From Theobroma cacao (Eukaryota > Streptophyta > Magnoliopsida > Malvales > Malvaceae): a stretch of 64,000 nucleotides of DNA. Positions within the stretch are counted from its first letter, which is position 1. Each line of letters opens with the position of its first letter. Positions 9,964 to 22,052 of this stretch are shown in pieces. Both the position numbers and the translations under genes were made by a program. The notes under the pieces are model-generated. The model made no database searches, was not told the DNA's origin, and saw only the letters and a program-made list of their open reading frames with translations. The stretch is taken from assembly GCF_000208745.1 (NCBI RefSeq), contig NC_030851.1, forward strand, positions 31,763,490-31,827,489. Reading direction: 5' to 3'.

Positions 9964-11614
9964 TGTTGTCGATTTTGCACACACAAGTATACGTATTGAA
10001 TAGGTAATATAGACAACAAGTCTAGATTATTATTCCCACTAGGATTTGTTTCTAAAGTTTCACTAAGTACTAAAATTATATCACAAATTAATCTTATTTA
10101 AACTAACCAACAATTGAAAAGCTAATCAAAGGGTAAAATTAAAACAAATAAACAGTAAATTAACCAATAAAAACTAAATATGTTGAGAAAAATAGTAGAT
10201 TAAAGACCTAGGATCATGGGTTCATTTAACATTCCATCTGATACCAACTTTCTTATTATTTATCTATCCTAGGTGATTTTACTGACATAGAATCCAAAGC
10301 TATGGACAAGTCTCCATCAAGATGCTTGTACAAATAACTAACTTAATCAGTTCACTATATGTCTGTAGGAATCAATTAAATTAAGTTCATTAAGTAAGTT
10401 TCCTAATTTGGCTATGTATGGTAATTTGTGTATGTCCACCCGAATCGCAAATCAGATTACATAAGTGACGTGAACATACCTTAATCCAATCCCTTTTGTC
10501 GAGTTTCAATTAGATGCACAAATTAATTAATTATTGATCAGGCAATCAAAGGCATTAAGAACAGATTTGAATAAGTAAAACGATATCCATTCAAGATAAC
10601 TAACAGAAAAACCAGTATCAGATTGCATGTCAAAATCCACCATAATCCTAGATAAGCAAATTAGTTCATAAGATCCAAATAAAACACTATCCAAATAAAT
10701 TTAGCCATAAATTCAAAACAAGAAAATAAGAAAAACATAAAAAGAGAGAAATAAACTAATGTTGAAGCCTAGTTGATTGCGAATCTTTCTCAATTGCTTT
10801 TGAATTCTTGATTGATTTGAAGCTCTATTTCTCTAGAAAACCTTATTGTCTCCCCTTTTAAATGCTTTTAAAAAGGCTCTTAAATATGTGTAAGGTGCCC
10901 TACTTTCCAATTTTCAATCAAAGTTTTAATTTTGGAAACCGAGGTGGCACCACAGCACCGTGACAAGCTACGATAGCACCGCTGCATTCCTTTTCTGGTG
11001 CCGCGACGTAATGCTCTTGACCTTTAGTATGATGCATCCATCCAGCCCAACGCTGTGGCCACAAGCTTCCATCACTGCGACGGTGGTCCCTTCAGCAACA
11101 CAACCTTGAGTGACTCCGCGTCGCGGCCTCAATCACCTTGCTGCCTTGTGTTCAGTCTGCATCTATCTAGCATCTTCAGACGTGATTTTTACCTTGATTT
11201 GATCTGAATTGGGTGAAGTGGTAATCATGAAAAGTTGTAGCCTATTCTCTTATCTTTCCAATGGATCAAAAATCACATCAATTGGACTTCTATAGCTCAA
11301 GTTATCTTTAAATTCCCACAACATGTACTAGTGACACATTCACCATATTTGTGCTATCATAACTCAATTTCACCTTACTCATCACATATCTTGCGCATCA
11401 CCATGAGAGAAATCTATGTTAACTCTTCTTAAAGTAATTTAAAAATAAAATAAAGTAAACTTAAACTGAAACAACTTAATTTAACTATTCAACATGTAAT
11501 ATAACTTACATTAGAAAAACATCTAAATGCTAAAATCTGTACCTAAAACTCAAAGATCTAGAAACTAAAGCCCTTCAAATGTGTTAAAAATAACTCTATA
11601 TAATAGAGTTATCA
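9964..11614 (-). repeat. Athila-like 3' LTR
   Basis: Begins TGTTGTCGATTTTGC and ends ATAGAGTTATCA on the plus strand (1651 bp). It aligns along its length with 15819-17301. Compared with the other LTR it retains about 150 bp around 11380-11530. A GC-rich part at 10940-11140 is dense in GCACCRYGRC-like words; both LTRs have it. Confidence 0.9.
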
Positions 11615-11630
11615 CACCCCTGAACTTAAG
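11615..11630 (-). other. Polypurine tract of the Athila-like element
   Basis: On the minus strand CTTAAGTTCAGGGGTG abuts the LTR start TGATAACTC. The GGGGTG-TGATAACTC junction is characteristic of Athila-type elements. Confidence 0.75.
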
Positions 11631-13374
11631 ATTTTGCTAGACCTTAAGCAAAAAAAAAAAGAAAAAACAAATGCAATAACTTAAACATGAAAACATTCAA
11701 CTAGAGTTCTATTGCACCATTTCATTAATTATCTTTAATATCATCAAAAGTCCCTCCAAATTTATAACTTTAATCCACATACAAATATTATTCAAGTTCA
11801 TGTCTCAATTCAAATGAAAGCTTATCATTAAGTGAATTTTCATATGTGTGTGCAATCTTCTTACCTAGACATTGTACGATCCAGATAAGTCTATATTCAT
11901 GCAAAATTCAAATTAGTAATTAAATTCCATAAGTTTGCTTTTCATTTCTCTCTCCACTAATGTAGACTAATACTAAATCAAGGATAAATAGGACTTTAAT
12001 TAGCTTGTAATGTATGGCTAAGGTCAAGGTGGGATACAGAATAATGTACAGCTCAAATCACCCTAAGCACATAGTCAATCTAGGACTTATTAAGAGCTTT
12101 ATTTTCCTTCACCTAGTATACCCATTTTTCATCAAAAAATTTCTTTTGTTCAACACTTAATTCTCTTTCTTTTTCTTTCTTTCCCTTTTTCTTTTTCTCA
12201 CTTTCACACCCCCAAACTTATTTCTTTTTTTGAGTAGTGAGATGAATACAGTTATATTTTTGAACTTTTCATCATTTTTCATCTTTATTACCTTTTTCAC
12301 TATCTACCTCATAACACTTCCTAAATTAACTTGTGCACTTAGCAATAAGGGATGCAAGAATTGTTGAAAATATTAATATAAGGGTTTAGGCTAAAAATTG
12401 AGTGTTCAAAAAAATAAAAGGTGTCATTAGGCTCAAAGGGGGAAATTAAGGATAATTTATGTAAAAAAAGAATATAAAAGGCTCAATTAGCCCAAATATG
12501 ACCTAAATCATCTCTTTAACTAAGTATAGCCTAGAATTTCACCTCGAGAAAGAATCAAACAAATTTTAGAACTTAATACATAATTGAAAATTTTCACATT
12601 TACATAAATCTTCTATAAATCCGTACAATGAATCTAAGCAAAAGACATAGTGCTCAAAATGTAGAAATTTCATCTTAACAATAAAACTTATCATAAGAAT
12701 TTACATAACACTCAAACAACATTCAAATGTTGCAAAGAATCAAAGCAGGAATGAAACTAAGTTCTTATCATTGGATAGGTAAATTAAACGAAACTGACAC
12801 AATTAAATCTAGTTCAAATGCAAAAGAAAATGCATAAAAAATTTAACGAAAATAAACTAAACTAAAATATCACAAAAACTACTAACAACAAAACCTTCCC
12901 CTAAACTAAATTGCACATTGTCTTTAATGTGAAAAGCTAAAAAGAATAAGAAAAAGAAACTCCTCTATCAATGGTGACAATGCATTGAAAGCTCTAATTT
13001 CTTCCTCCTTATCCTCATGCTTTCCAAACCCGTAAACTCAACAAACAAGCTAGGGAGAGGTTATAAGTACTTATTTAAATAGAAAAATAAAACTAACTAA
13101 AATAACGACTAACCTGAAAAAGATATAGCTTAGGTTGCCTCCCATGAAACGCTTCTTTATAGTCATTAGCTTGACTATGATACCTTTTTTTTAACTTCTT
13201 CATCCTTGCAGAAATGCTTGAGGCTTTGTTTCATTACCTTGACTGCTCCTGTAAATGTACTAAAAATTTCAAGGTATCCATAAGACAAAAATTTTACCAC
13301 TTTAAAGGTTGGTACCAATATGGTTGAAGTTGCCATGGTAAAAGATGGAAGCATGAATTAGAAAGTGTTACATG
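11631..13374 (-). mobile_element. Non-coding 3' internal region of the Athila-like element
   Basis: About 1.7 kb without coding capacity where pol would be expected. It is not unique: related sequence occurs at 45790-46110 and 48318-49427 (shared marks include CTCCACTAATGTAGAC and the TGTGTGTGCAA block). The non-coding stretch is therefore a stable part of this family rather than random filler. Confidence 0.7.
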
Positions 13375-14270
13375 CTATCCAACCTCAAAATCACTGTCAC
13401 TAGAAGATGGTAGATTATGCTCACCATAACACTGCTTCATTTTGAGATGTAGTGGCGATGATTTTAACTCAAGAGTTGGTACTTGCTTGCTTGTAAATGG
13501 TAGAGTAAGATTCCCTTTACCTCTATTAGCTAAGTCCACTTTATAGCAATGAGCCACACAGGAACGGTATTTATTTGCATTGAAAATAGTAAATTCAACT
13601 ATCGCCTCACCAACTCTACAAGTTATTCTACCTTCTTTTACATTGATGAGTGCACTTGTACTGGCTAAGAATAAACGTCCCAATATGATCGAAATCTTTT
13701 GATCCTCCTCCATTTCAAGTACTATGAAGTCTATTAGAATGTATAATTTCCCCACTTTCAGTAAGACATCCTCTATAATCCCACAAGAGTGCCTCATTGT
13801 TCTGTCTATTAACTGCAAGGTGACTGTAGCAGGTTGAATCTCCGTCAACCTAAGTCTCCTAGCAACAAGGCATTATTGAGACATTAGCACTTACATCACA
13901 TAAAGCTTTCAAAAAATTAAAATTACCAATTGAGTAAGGGATAGAAAAACTCCTTGGGTCCATAAGCTTTGGTGGAAGCTTGTTCTAGATTATCGCGTTA
14001 CACTCCTCAATGGGTGTAATTGTCTCAAAATCCTCAAATTTCCCCTTCTTCGTCAATATGTCCTTTAGAAACTTCACATATGACGGCATTTTCTCTAGAG
14101 CTTCTGTGAAAGGAATGTTGATGTGAAGCTTTTTAAATACCTCTATAAATTTTTGGAATTGCCTATCAAGCTTTTGTTTATAAAGGTGCTGAGGAAAGGG
14201 TGGTGGTGGTAAAATTACTTTTGCTGCCTTTTCTTAAACTTGCTTGTCAGTTGTCTCAATCAATGTTTCA
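13375..14270 (-). pseudogene. Athila-like aspartic protease region
   Basis: The minus strand first gives KLDRQFQKFIEVFKKLHIN, FTEALEKMPSYVKFLKDIL and ECNAIIQNKLPPKLMDP, the linker typical of Athila/Tat polyproteins. It then reads FLKALCDVSANVSIMP where the family has KALCDLGASINLMP. An open stretch of 157 codons (13375-13848) follows with VTLQLIDRTMRHSCGIIEDV and ILGRLFLASTSALINVKEG. The catalytic D-x-G-A box has become D-V-S-A, so the protease is inactive. Confidence 0.85.
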
Positions 14271-14579
14271 TTCTCAACAGGCTTATCTTGAAGATTAGCC
14301 GACCTAACACTATTTTCAACCTCTTTTTTGCTCCTTATGGTGATTGCCATAGCTTATTCCTTACCTTCTCTCTTTTCGATTTACCTTTATATCGCTAAGT
14401 AATGTTCCTTGAGGTCGATTGTTTAATAAATTGACAAGTTGACCAACTTGAGTCTCAAGGTTTCGAATTGATGCTGCTTGACTCTAAATGAGAGCTGTTT
14501 GACTTTGTATGATGTTATCATTCTATGTCATGTATTGCCATAGCAAATCTTCACCAACTAGCTTCTTTTTTTAGAGAGG

Positions 14580-15587
14580 TGTTTTGGCTTGCTGTTGGAA
14601 TTTCGAACGTGCATTTGGCCTTAAAGTTGATGACGCCCCTTGATTGTTAGCCCAAGAGAAATTTGCATGATTCCTCCACCCTAGGTTGTAAGTGTTATAA
14701 TAGGGGTTATTTTGCTATCTATTCCCCACAAATTGCATTATTTCTGTTGAGCTTGGACAATGATTACTTGCATAATTATCTCCACAATACTCATAAGCTA
14801 CAAAAGGACTTTCCACAGAGTTAGTACCAAAAGAGTCAAGAGTTTTTGTTAGAGCTGCTACCAATGCAGATAAGGCTGAAAAAGCATCCATATTATGAAT
14901 TCTAACTACTCTCTTATGCATTGCTCACTTTGTTGGCCACTAGTAATTGTTTGCAACTATCTCTTCTAACAAATCTTAAGCCTTATCGATTGATTTGGCC
15001 ATTAAAGGTGCTTCCACAACAGCATCAATGGTGCTTTGAACATGCCACTCAAACCATTGTAGAAAGTTTGTACCTAAAGCCACTTTGGAATACCATAATC
15101 AGGACAATGTCCCAAGCCTCGTACAACGATTCAGACTCTTGCTACATGAATGATGTAATATCATTCCTCATTTTCGCTATCTTAGCTGAAAGAAAGAATT
15201 TGGCAAGGAACTTTTGAGTAAGATCATTGTTTTTGAGCTAGTAGAGAGTGCATTCAACCGTGCTTTAGCTTTATCCCTCAATAAGAGAGGAAAAAGCCTC
15301 AAGCGAATTGCATCATCTGTGACACCATTATGTTTGAAAGTGTCACAAATCTCCAAAAAGTTTGACATATGGCCATTAGGATCATCATTTGGAAGGCCTT
15401 CTAATTGAACTAAGGTTTGAATCATGGTGATCATAGCCAGCTTGATCTCAAAATTGTTTGCTTGAATAGCTTGCTTTTGAATGCTCGATGGAATTCTTTG
15501 TACTAAAGGAACAGCATAATCCCTTAAGTAATGATTTTCAACTACTACGTGCTCTTGGATTTGCTATTCACCCTATTTATTAGCCAT
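14580..15587 (-). pseudogene. Athila-like gag remnant
   Basis: Starts at an ATG at 15585-15587. The first codons contain in-frame stops, one of them (MANK-stop-GE) in a position usually read as Gln. The capsid-like core reads EGLPNDDPNGHMSNFLEICD, then TFKHNGVTDDAIRLRLFPL and RDKAKARLNALS, matching plant retrotransposon gag domains. A zinc-knuckle-like EYCGDNYASNHCP follows near 14770, with the first Cys changed to Tyr. Several frameshifts separate these parts. Confidence 0.85.
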
Positions 15588-15790
15588 TGTATTTATTAGA
15601 GCAACACATTGTTGATTCTCTTGTCAAAGTTTACGAAATGTTCTTTCATTTTATAGATCACTCAGGATAATCTCCAAATTATTTGCTCTTCTCATACAAT
15701 GACTGAGCACACTTGCAAAACAAAGAAATAAAACTTAAATTATGACTAATCTGTAAAATTTTAATATTAGTAAAGATCAAAGAAAACAAA

Positions 15791-15809
15791 ATCCCCAACA
15801 ACAACGCCA
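15791..15809 (-). other. Primer binding site, tRNA-Asp type, decayed
   Basis: Minus strand TGGCGTTGTTGTTGGGGAT lies 9 bases from the 5' LTR edge at 15819. The usual Athila site, complementary to tRNA-Asp, is TGGCGCCGTTGCCGGGGAT. The four differences are all C to T. Confidence 0.8.
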
Positions 15810-15818
15810 AAAACTTCT

Positions 15819-17301
15819 TGTTGATTTTGCACACGTAAATATACGTATCGAACAAGTAATATAGACAATAAGTCTAGATTATTGTTCCCACAAGGATTTG
15901 TTTCTAAAGTTTCACTAAGTACTAAAATTATATAACAAATTAATTCTATTTAAGCTAATCGACAATTAAAAAGCTAATCAAAGGTAAAATTAAAACATGT
16001 AAACAATAAATTAACCAACAAAAACTAAATATGTTGAGAAAATTAGTTGATTAAAGACCTCGGATCATGGGTTCATTAAACATTTCATTTGATACTAGCT
16101 TTTCTTGTTATTTATCTTTCCTAGGTGATTTTACTAACCTAGAATACAAAGCTATAGACAAGTCTCCATCGGGATGCTTGTACAAATGTCTAACTTAATC
16201 AGTTCACTATATGTCTATAGAAATAAATTAAATTAAGTTCATTAAGTAAGTGTCCTAATTGGCTATGTATGGTAATTGGTATATGTCTACCTGAATTGTG
16301 AATTAGATTACCTAAGTGATATGAACATACACTATTCAAATCTTAATCCAACATAAAATCTCTTTATCGAGCTTCAATTAGATTCATAAATCAATTAATT
16401 ATTGATTAGGCAATGAAAGACATTAATAACATATATGAATAAGTAAAACAATACCCATTCATGATAAATAACAAAAAAACCAGTATTCAGATTACCTGTT
16501 GAAATCCACCATAATCCTAGATACGTAAATTAGTTCATAACATCTAAATAAAACACCATCCAAAGAAATTTAGCCATGAATTTAAAATAAGAAAATAAGA
16601 AAAACACAAAAAGAAAAAAATGAACTAATGTTGAAGCCTAGTTGATTGCGAATCTCTCTTAATTGCTCTTGAATTCTTGATTGATTCGTAGCTCCAATTC
16701 TCTAGAAAAGTTGTTATAATTTCACCTATGAATGCTCTCACAAAGGCTCCATGACTTATTGGCGTTGTAACTCCATGACAAGCTATGGTAGCATCACGAC
16801 GTTCTTTTTCTAGAGCCACGATGCCATGCTCTTGGCCTTTAGTATGATGCACCAATCTAGCCCAGCACCACAGCCACAAGCTTCTAGCATTGCAACAATG
16901 GTCCCTTCAGCGTCGTGGCCTTGAGTGACTTAGTGTTGTTGCCTCAATCACCATGCTGCCTTATGTGTAGTCTACATCTATCTATCATCTTCAAATGTGA
17001 TTTTCACCTTGATCTAGTCCAAACTGGACAAAGTGGTAAACATGAAAGTTGTAGCCCATTCTCTTCACTTTTTAATGAATCAAAAAACCACATTATTTAG
17101 ACTCTGTAGCTTAAGTTATCTTTAAATTCTCGCAACATGTACTAGTGACAGCTTCACCATACTTGTGTATCATAACTCAATTTCAGTTTGCTCATCACAT
17201 ATCCTACACTAAAATGCTAAAATCAACACCTAAAACTCAAAGTTCTAGCTACTAAAGCCCCCAAATTGTGTTAAAAATTACTCTATATAACAGAGTTATC
17301 A
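15819..17301 (-). repeat. Athila-like 5' LTR
   Basis: Begins TGTTGATTTTGCACACG and ends ACAGAGTTATCA on the plus strand (1483 bp). It is shorter than the 3' LTR mainly through a deletion of about 150 bp near 17205. Followed directly by the target copy CGGAT and resumption of the Tekay-type RNase H frame. Confidence 0.9.
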
Positions 17302-18927
17302 CGGATCACAAGAGTCTCAAATGCATTTTTAAGTAGAGAGATTTCAATCTTAGGCAATGTAGATGGTTGGAGTTGCTTAAGGATTATGACTGTACCTTAT
17401 TGTAATATCTCAGCAAAGCTAATGTGGTGGCAAATGCCTTGAGCCAAAAATCTATGAGGAGTCTAGCACATATTTCAATCGAGAAAAGATCATTGGTGTG
17501 GTGCAGTGCATGCATGAGCTGAGGAATATGGGCTTTCGATTTGAGGTTAATGATATTGAGGTGATATTAGCTCATTTTAAGATTAGGTAGATGTTGATGG
17601 TTCGGATCAAGAAAGGTCAAGATAAGGATGATTTTGTAGCTAGAGTTTTAGAGGATCCTCAAGGAAGGAAATGGTAGATGTTTACCAGAGGCACCGATGG
17701 ATTACTCAGGTATGGATCTAGATTGTATGTGACAGATATTAATGATTTGAGGTGAGAAATCCTAGAGAAGGCACATGTGGCTGCATATGTTGTTCATCCA
17801 AAGACCACCAAGATGTACCATGACTTGAGGAATATGTACTAGTGGGAAGACCTTTAGAAGGATTTGGTTGAGTTTGTAGCTAAGTGTCTAGTGTGCCAAC
17901 AAGTTAAGGCAAAGCATTAGAGACCTGCCGAATTGTTACAACCTTTGCCTGTTCCTAAGTGAGAGCATATTTCTATGGACTTTATGACTAGACTACCCCA
18001 CATGAGTAAGGGGTATGATTCTATTTGGGTGATGGTGGAGAGATTGACTAAGACTGCTCATTTTCTACTAATGAGGACCACCTATGAAGCATCACAATAT
18101 GCTAGGCTATATATTGATAAGGTAGTGCGATTGAATGAAGTTCCAATCACTATAGTATTGGATAAAGGCACATAGTTCACTAGTCAATTTTAGGGAAAAG
18201 TGCAAAAAACTTTAAGGAGAATTAAATTTTAGCACTGCTTTTCACCCATGGACAAATGGACAATCTAAGAGGAACATTCAAACACTAGAGGACATGTTAA
18301 GGGCATGTGTCATAGATTTTGGAGTCCCTTGGGATTGACACTTTCCATTAATTGAATTCACTTATAATAATAGTTTTCAAGCTAGCATTAAGATGGCGCC
18401 TTATGAGTCTTTATACGAGTGAAAATGTAGGTCGCCCATATGTTGGTTTGAGGTCAATGAGAGAAGTTACTTGGACTGAAATTAGCTCAAGAAACTACAG
18501 ACAAGATCTAGTTGATTAGGGAGAGGATGTTCTCAGTACAAAGTCACCAAAAATCATATGCCCACCATAAATGTCGAGAGTTAGAGTTTGAGGTTGGGGA
18601 CCCATGTGTTTTTGCAAGTCTCTCTAACCAACGACATTATGAGGTTTAGTAAGAAAGGCAAATTAAGCCCAAGGTTTATTAGACCATTTGAGATATTGGA
18701 AAGTGTTGGTGAAGTAGTATATCAGTTAGCACTTCCGTCTAATCTTGCTAATGTTCATCTAGTGTTTTACGTTTTGGTACTATGAAAGTACCAACCAAAT
18801 CCTTCTCACATGATTCAGCATGAGTCTTTGTAATTAGAGAATGATTTAAACTATGAAGGGGTGTCAATAGCCATTTTCGATAGGCAAGTGAAGAAGTTAC
18901 GCTACAAGGAGGTACCTTTAGTGAAGG
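17302..18927 (+). pseudogene. RNase H end, integrase and start of chromodomain region (Tekay-type element)
   Basis: After the RNase H end the HHCC zinc finger is recognisable (AAYVVHPKTTKMYHDLRNMY, then VAKCLVCQQVKAKH). The catalytic core has SMDFMTRLPHMSKGYDSIWV and TIVLDKGT, keeping both aspartates. The third catalytic position is lost: [15 protein letters not shown] near 18265 has Lys where the family has Glu. The GPY/chromodomain side reads KGKLSPRFIRPFEILESVGE and ALPSNLANVHLVFYV, then VKKLRYKEVPLVKV, where the second insertion cuts it at 18927. Stops replace Gln at 17918 and 18175, and Trp at about 17838, 17960 and 18193. Confidence 0.85.
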
Positions 18928-19317
18928 TGTAAAAAGGAAAAATATTTTATTAATATGAAATTAATTACAGAGGGACCAAGACACGCCATCATCGGGCCAT
19001 AGAGGCAGCCGTAGATGATTCGCTACAAACATACCTTTACTAATGAGGCAGCCTAACAATCCGTCGATTGCTCACCCCTTATAAAGAGTTTACGAGATTT
19101 TACAAGTATTCTACAAATAGCCATTACAATACTTGAAATGAAGGCATTCTTGTCCTAAAGGGTCTTTCCCCCTAAAGACTTAACAAATATTTTTAGATGT
19201 GTAACCATGAGCCATTACATTGTTTGAAAAAAGAACATTTCCCTTACAGGTATAAAAAACTCAATCTCATAAACAACTCTACCCTATCATGGTTTAATAC
19301 AAGGTTGGCTCATGACA
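18928..19317 (-). repeat. Truncated 3' LTR of the nested chromovirus
   Basis: 390 bp matching 24063-24449 of the 5' LTR. On the minus strand it begins TGTCATGAGCC but lacks the last roughly 187 bp, which are present in the other copy. The loss lies exactly at the border with the Tekay-type element. Confidence 0.85.
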
Positions 19318-19620
19318 TTCTCCCCCACTCAATATGTCGACCTAGTCGTTGACTGGTTAGCTTGAAACTCTTTAATCTTCTGCTAGAAGGTGCAGAGATT
19401 GGCTTTTTTCTCGCAAGTGATCTCATTTGGCCCCAAACTTTCCCAATTCACCAAGTACTCTTATGTCGGTCGTCTATTGATTGTCGTCATTCTCCCTGCA
19501 AAAATCTCTTCCATTCGATACTGTGATGGTGGCTTGGTGCCAATGGCAGCTCTTATGGCTCGACTCCTATTTGCATTTACATGGAACAGCTTCAGATTGC
19601 TTACGTGAAACACAGGGTGT
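19318..19620 (-). pseudogene. Chromodomain and PPT of the nested chromovirus
   Basis: The minus strand reads EEIFAGRMTTINRRPT, then after a stop EYLVNWESLGPNEITCEK and, after another stop, KIKEFQANQSTTRSTY. This matches a chromodomain of the EYLVKWKGLPESEASWE type. The second aromatic cage residue is Trp in the family; here the block reads EIT, so the fold is decayed. The purine run GTGGGGGAGAA directly before TGTCATGA (19317) is the polypurine tract. Confidence 0.75.
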
Positions 19621-19769
19621 ACCTTCATCCACTTGGGTGGATCATCCTATAGGAAGTCCTTCCCACCTTGGCGACCACTGGTGCAAAACTTTCATACTTC
19701 TATACTAGTTTTTGATCTCTTAGAAATCAAAGCTGTTCGAGCAAAAACTTCACCACTACTAGGTCTCCC

Positions 19770-20610
19770 ACCTAAAAGTGTTGCTCCCTTCGACCTCTAT
19801 TTGCCCACTCATTAATCCGATTGGAGGCTTTCTCTAGATAAGCTTTAGTGATTTTAGTGTTTGGCCTCCACTCCTTAGTAAAGTTAAATGCCCGTGGACT
19901 CTTTCTGGTATACGATTTTACTGAGGTATGAAGGAGTCTAGGTTGTTGTTCGGTGATGACCTCGAAAGGGGTTTTACTAGTGGTTAAGCTTTTCTGTGAA
20001 TTGAAACATAGTTGAGCCACATCGAGTAGATTGGGCCAATTCTTTTGGTTTGCCTATACAAAGTGTCATAGGTATTTTTCCCATAACCCATTGAAGCGTT
20101 CTGTCTAACTATCTTTTTATGGGTGATAACTGAAAAATATGTTGAGTTCTAACCCCAATAGTTTAAACAGCACCTTTCAAAAAAAGTCAGTAAACCTTGG
20201 ATCTCTATCGCTGATTATGCTCTTCGAAACACCTCAATATTTTACCACATGTTTAAAAATCGTGCGAGCCATTTCTTCTGCAGAGCTAAACTTTTGTACT
20301 AGAATGAATATCGCATGCTTGGAAAACCAGTCCACCACTACCAAGATTGCTATCATATCCCCCACTTTAGGAAGTTCTACAATGAAGTCTAAAGAAATAC
20401 TTTTCTAGGGTTTTGGTCGACATGGGTAAAGGTTCGAGCATTCCCATCGGTCTTTGTCTGTTTACTTTGTCCTGTTGGTAAATAAGGAATGTTTTCGTAA
20501 AATCCATCACATCCTGTCACATATGAGGCCAACAGTAACCTTGTTTCAGTAGTACAATAGTCTGCTGCCAACCTGGATTTTCTACCTAAAGAGTGTCGTG
20601 ACATTCTCAC
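19770..20610 (-). pseudogene. Integrase remnant of the nested chromovirus
   Basis: The minus strand shows the core as SLDFIVELPKVGDMIAILVV, then SDRDPRFTDFF, keeping both aspartates. A C-terminal part follows with MAQLCFNSQKSLTTSKTPFE and SNRINEWANRGRREQ. Frameshifts separate the zinc finger (about 20500-20600) from the core. The open frame over 20389-20610 is out of frame with the real domain. Confidence 0.75.
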
Positions 20611-20899
20611 ATTAATTTCTACCTATGCTCTCATTTTCTTTGAACAAATATACGAGGTCCCTTCGTTAGTAGAAGTCTATTTTTCACCCAAAAGTATTTC
20701 GACTTTTTGCTCTCCATCAACTTCTTAATTGCCATTGCTTAAGGGTTTCAATGCAAATTTTCCTCAATCAAATTACGGATATTTATGGTCACTCTACTGG
20801 CTGTCATTAGCATAATCACCCTTAGAGCTATAAATTCGACTTTTCTATCGAGGGCGCTTGTTACACGGTTCGCTTTTCCCGCTTTATGCTTGAAGGAGA

Positions 20900-22052
20900 A
20901 ATCAAACTCAGCTTAGAACTCTTGCCATCTTGCTTGTTTAGCTGTAAGTTTTGGCTATGTGAAAAAGTGGCTTACGGTAGTATTATCAATCTTAACTACG
21001 AATTGTGATCCTAGCAAGTAGTGTCGTCAGGCCCGTAAACAATGAATCATTGCAAGTAGTTCTTTCTCCTGTGCCGTGTATCTCCTTTCAACTTCATTCA
21101 ACTTTTGACTTTCGAATACAACTAGGTGTTCTTCTTGTAACAACACTCTTTTAAAGGTAAAGTCTGATGCATTCGTTTATACCTTGAAAGGTTTTCCAAT
21201 ATCAGGGAACGATATCACAAGATAAGTCATCATCGTGTCCTTTAAACCTTCGAAGGCTTCTTGGCACTACGGCTTCTAGTTCCACTTCTATCCCTTTTTC
21301 AGTAATTCTGTAAGTGTTATTATTCTTTTTGAATATTCTTCCATGAATCTCTAATAATAATTGGCTAGCCCTAAGAAAGAACGAAGCTCAGTTGTATTCT
21401 TAGGGGTAGCCCATTCTTTGATAGCCTTTACCTTCTGCATGTCCATTCAGATGTACCTTTGTTTAATTATGTAGCCAAGAAACTGTATTTGGGTTTGTGT
21501 GAATGCACATTTCTCTCTTTTTACATATAACTGGAGGCCACGTAGCCTTTAGAAGACCTGTAGTAAGTGTCGTTGATGCTCCTCTAAGGTCGAGCTATAC
21601 ACCATAATATCATTTAAGTAGATCACCATGAACTTGTCCAGATAATCATGAAACACCTAGTTCATCAGTGTGCAAAAGGTAGCAAGAGCATTGGTTAGTC
21701 CGAAAGGCATAACGAGAAATTTAAATGTGCCATATCGCGTTACTCAAGTGGTTTTAGGCTTATCTCCCTTTACCACTCTTACTTGATGGTAACCTGATCT
21801 CATATCTAGTTTGGAAAAGTATTTTGCACCAGTTAGCTGATAAAAGAGATCTGCTATAAGAGGGATAGGATGTTTATTCTTAACTATGACTTTATTCAAA
21901 GCCCGATAATCCACGTACAATCGTAAACTCCCATCGTGCTTTTTTTGAAAAACTACTAAGGCTCCAAAAGGTGCTTTCGATGGTCGGATGAATCTGGCTT
22001 GAATCAGCTCATCTAATTGTTTCCTTAACTCTGCTAACTCTGAGGGATCCAT
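20900..22052 (-). pseudogene. Reverse transcriptase and RNase H remnant of the nested chromovirus
   Basis: The minus strand from 22052 reads [20 protein letters not shown], then [19 protein letters not shown] and [15 protein letters not shown], an almost intact start of RT. It continues as [15 protein letters not shown], then VIYLNDIMVYS near 21610. The active site reads Y-L-N-D instead of Y-L-D-D, so one catalytic Asp is lost by a single G to A change. RNase H-like sequence continues to about 20900 with several stops. Confidence 0.85.

Larger units (their letters stand above)
9964..17301 (-). mobile_element. Athila-like LTR retrotransposon, gag-protease only, nested
   Basis: Complete at both ends: LTRs at 9964-11614 and 15819-17301, a tRNA-Asp type PBS, a PPT, and flanking target copies CAGAT (9959-9963) and CGGAT (17302-17306), which differ at one base. 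It encodes on the minus strand a gag and protease related to Athila/Tat elements, but has no reverse transcriptase, RNase H or integrase. It is therefore a deletion derivative or a non-autonomous family. Total length is 7338 bp. LTR divergence and the broken gag show an old insertion. It sits inside the RNase H region of the Tekay-type element, so it is younger than that element. Confidence 0.9.

Noticed and set aside
20389..20610. 73-codon minus-strand open frame as a gene
   Set aside because: It is out of frame with the integrase zinc-finger region of the nested chromovirus.
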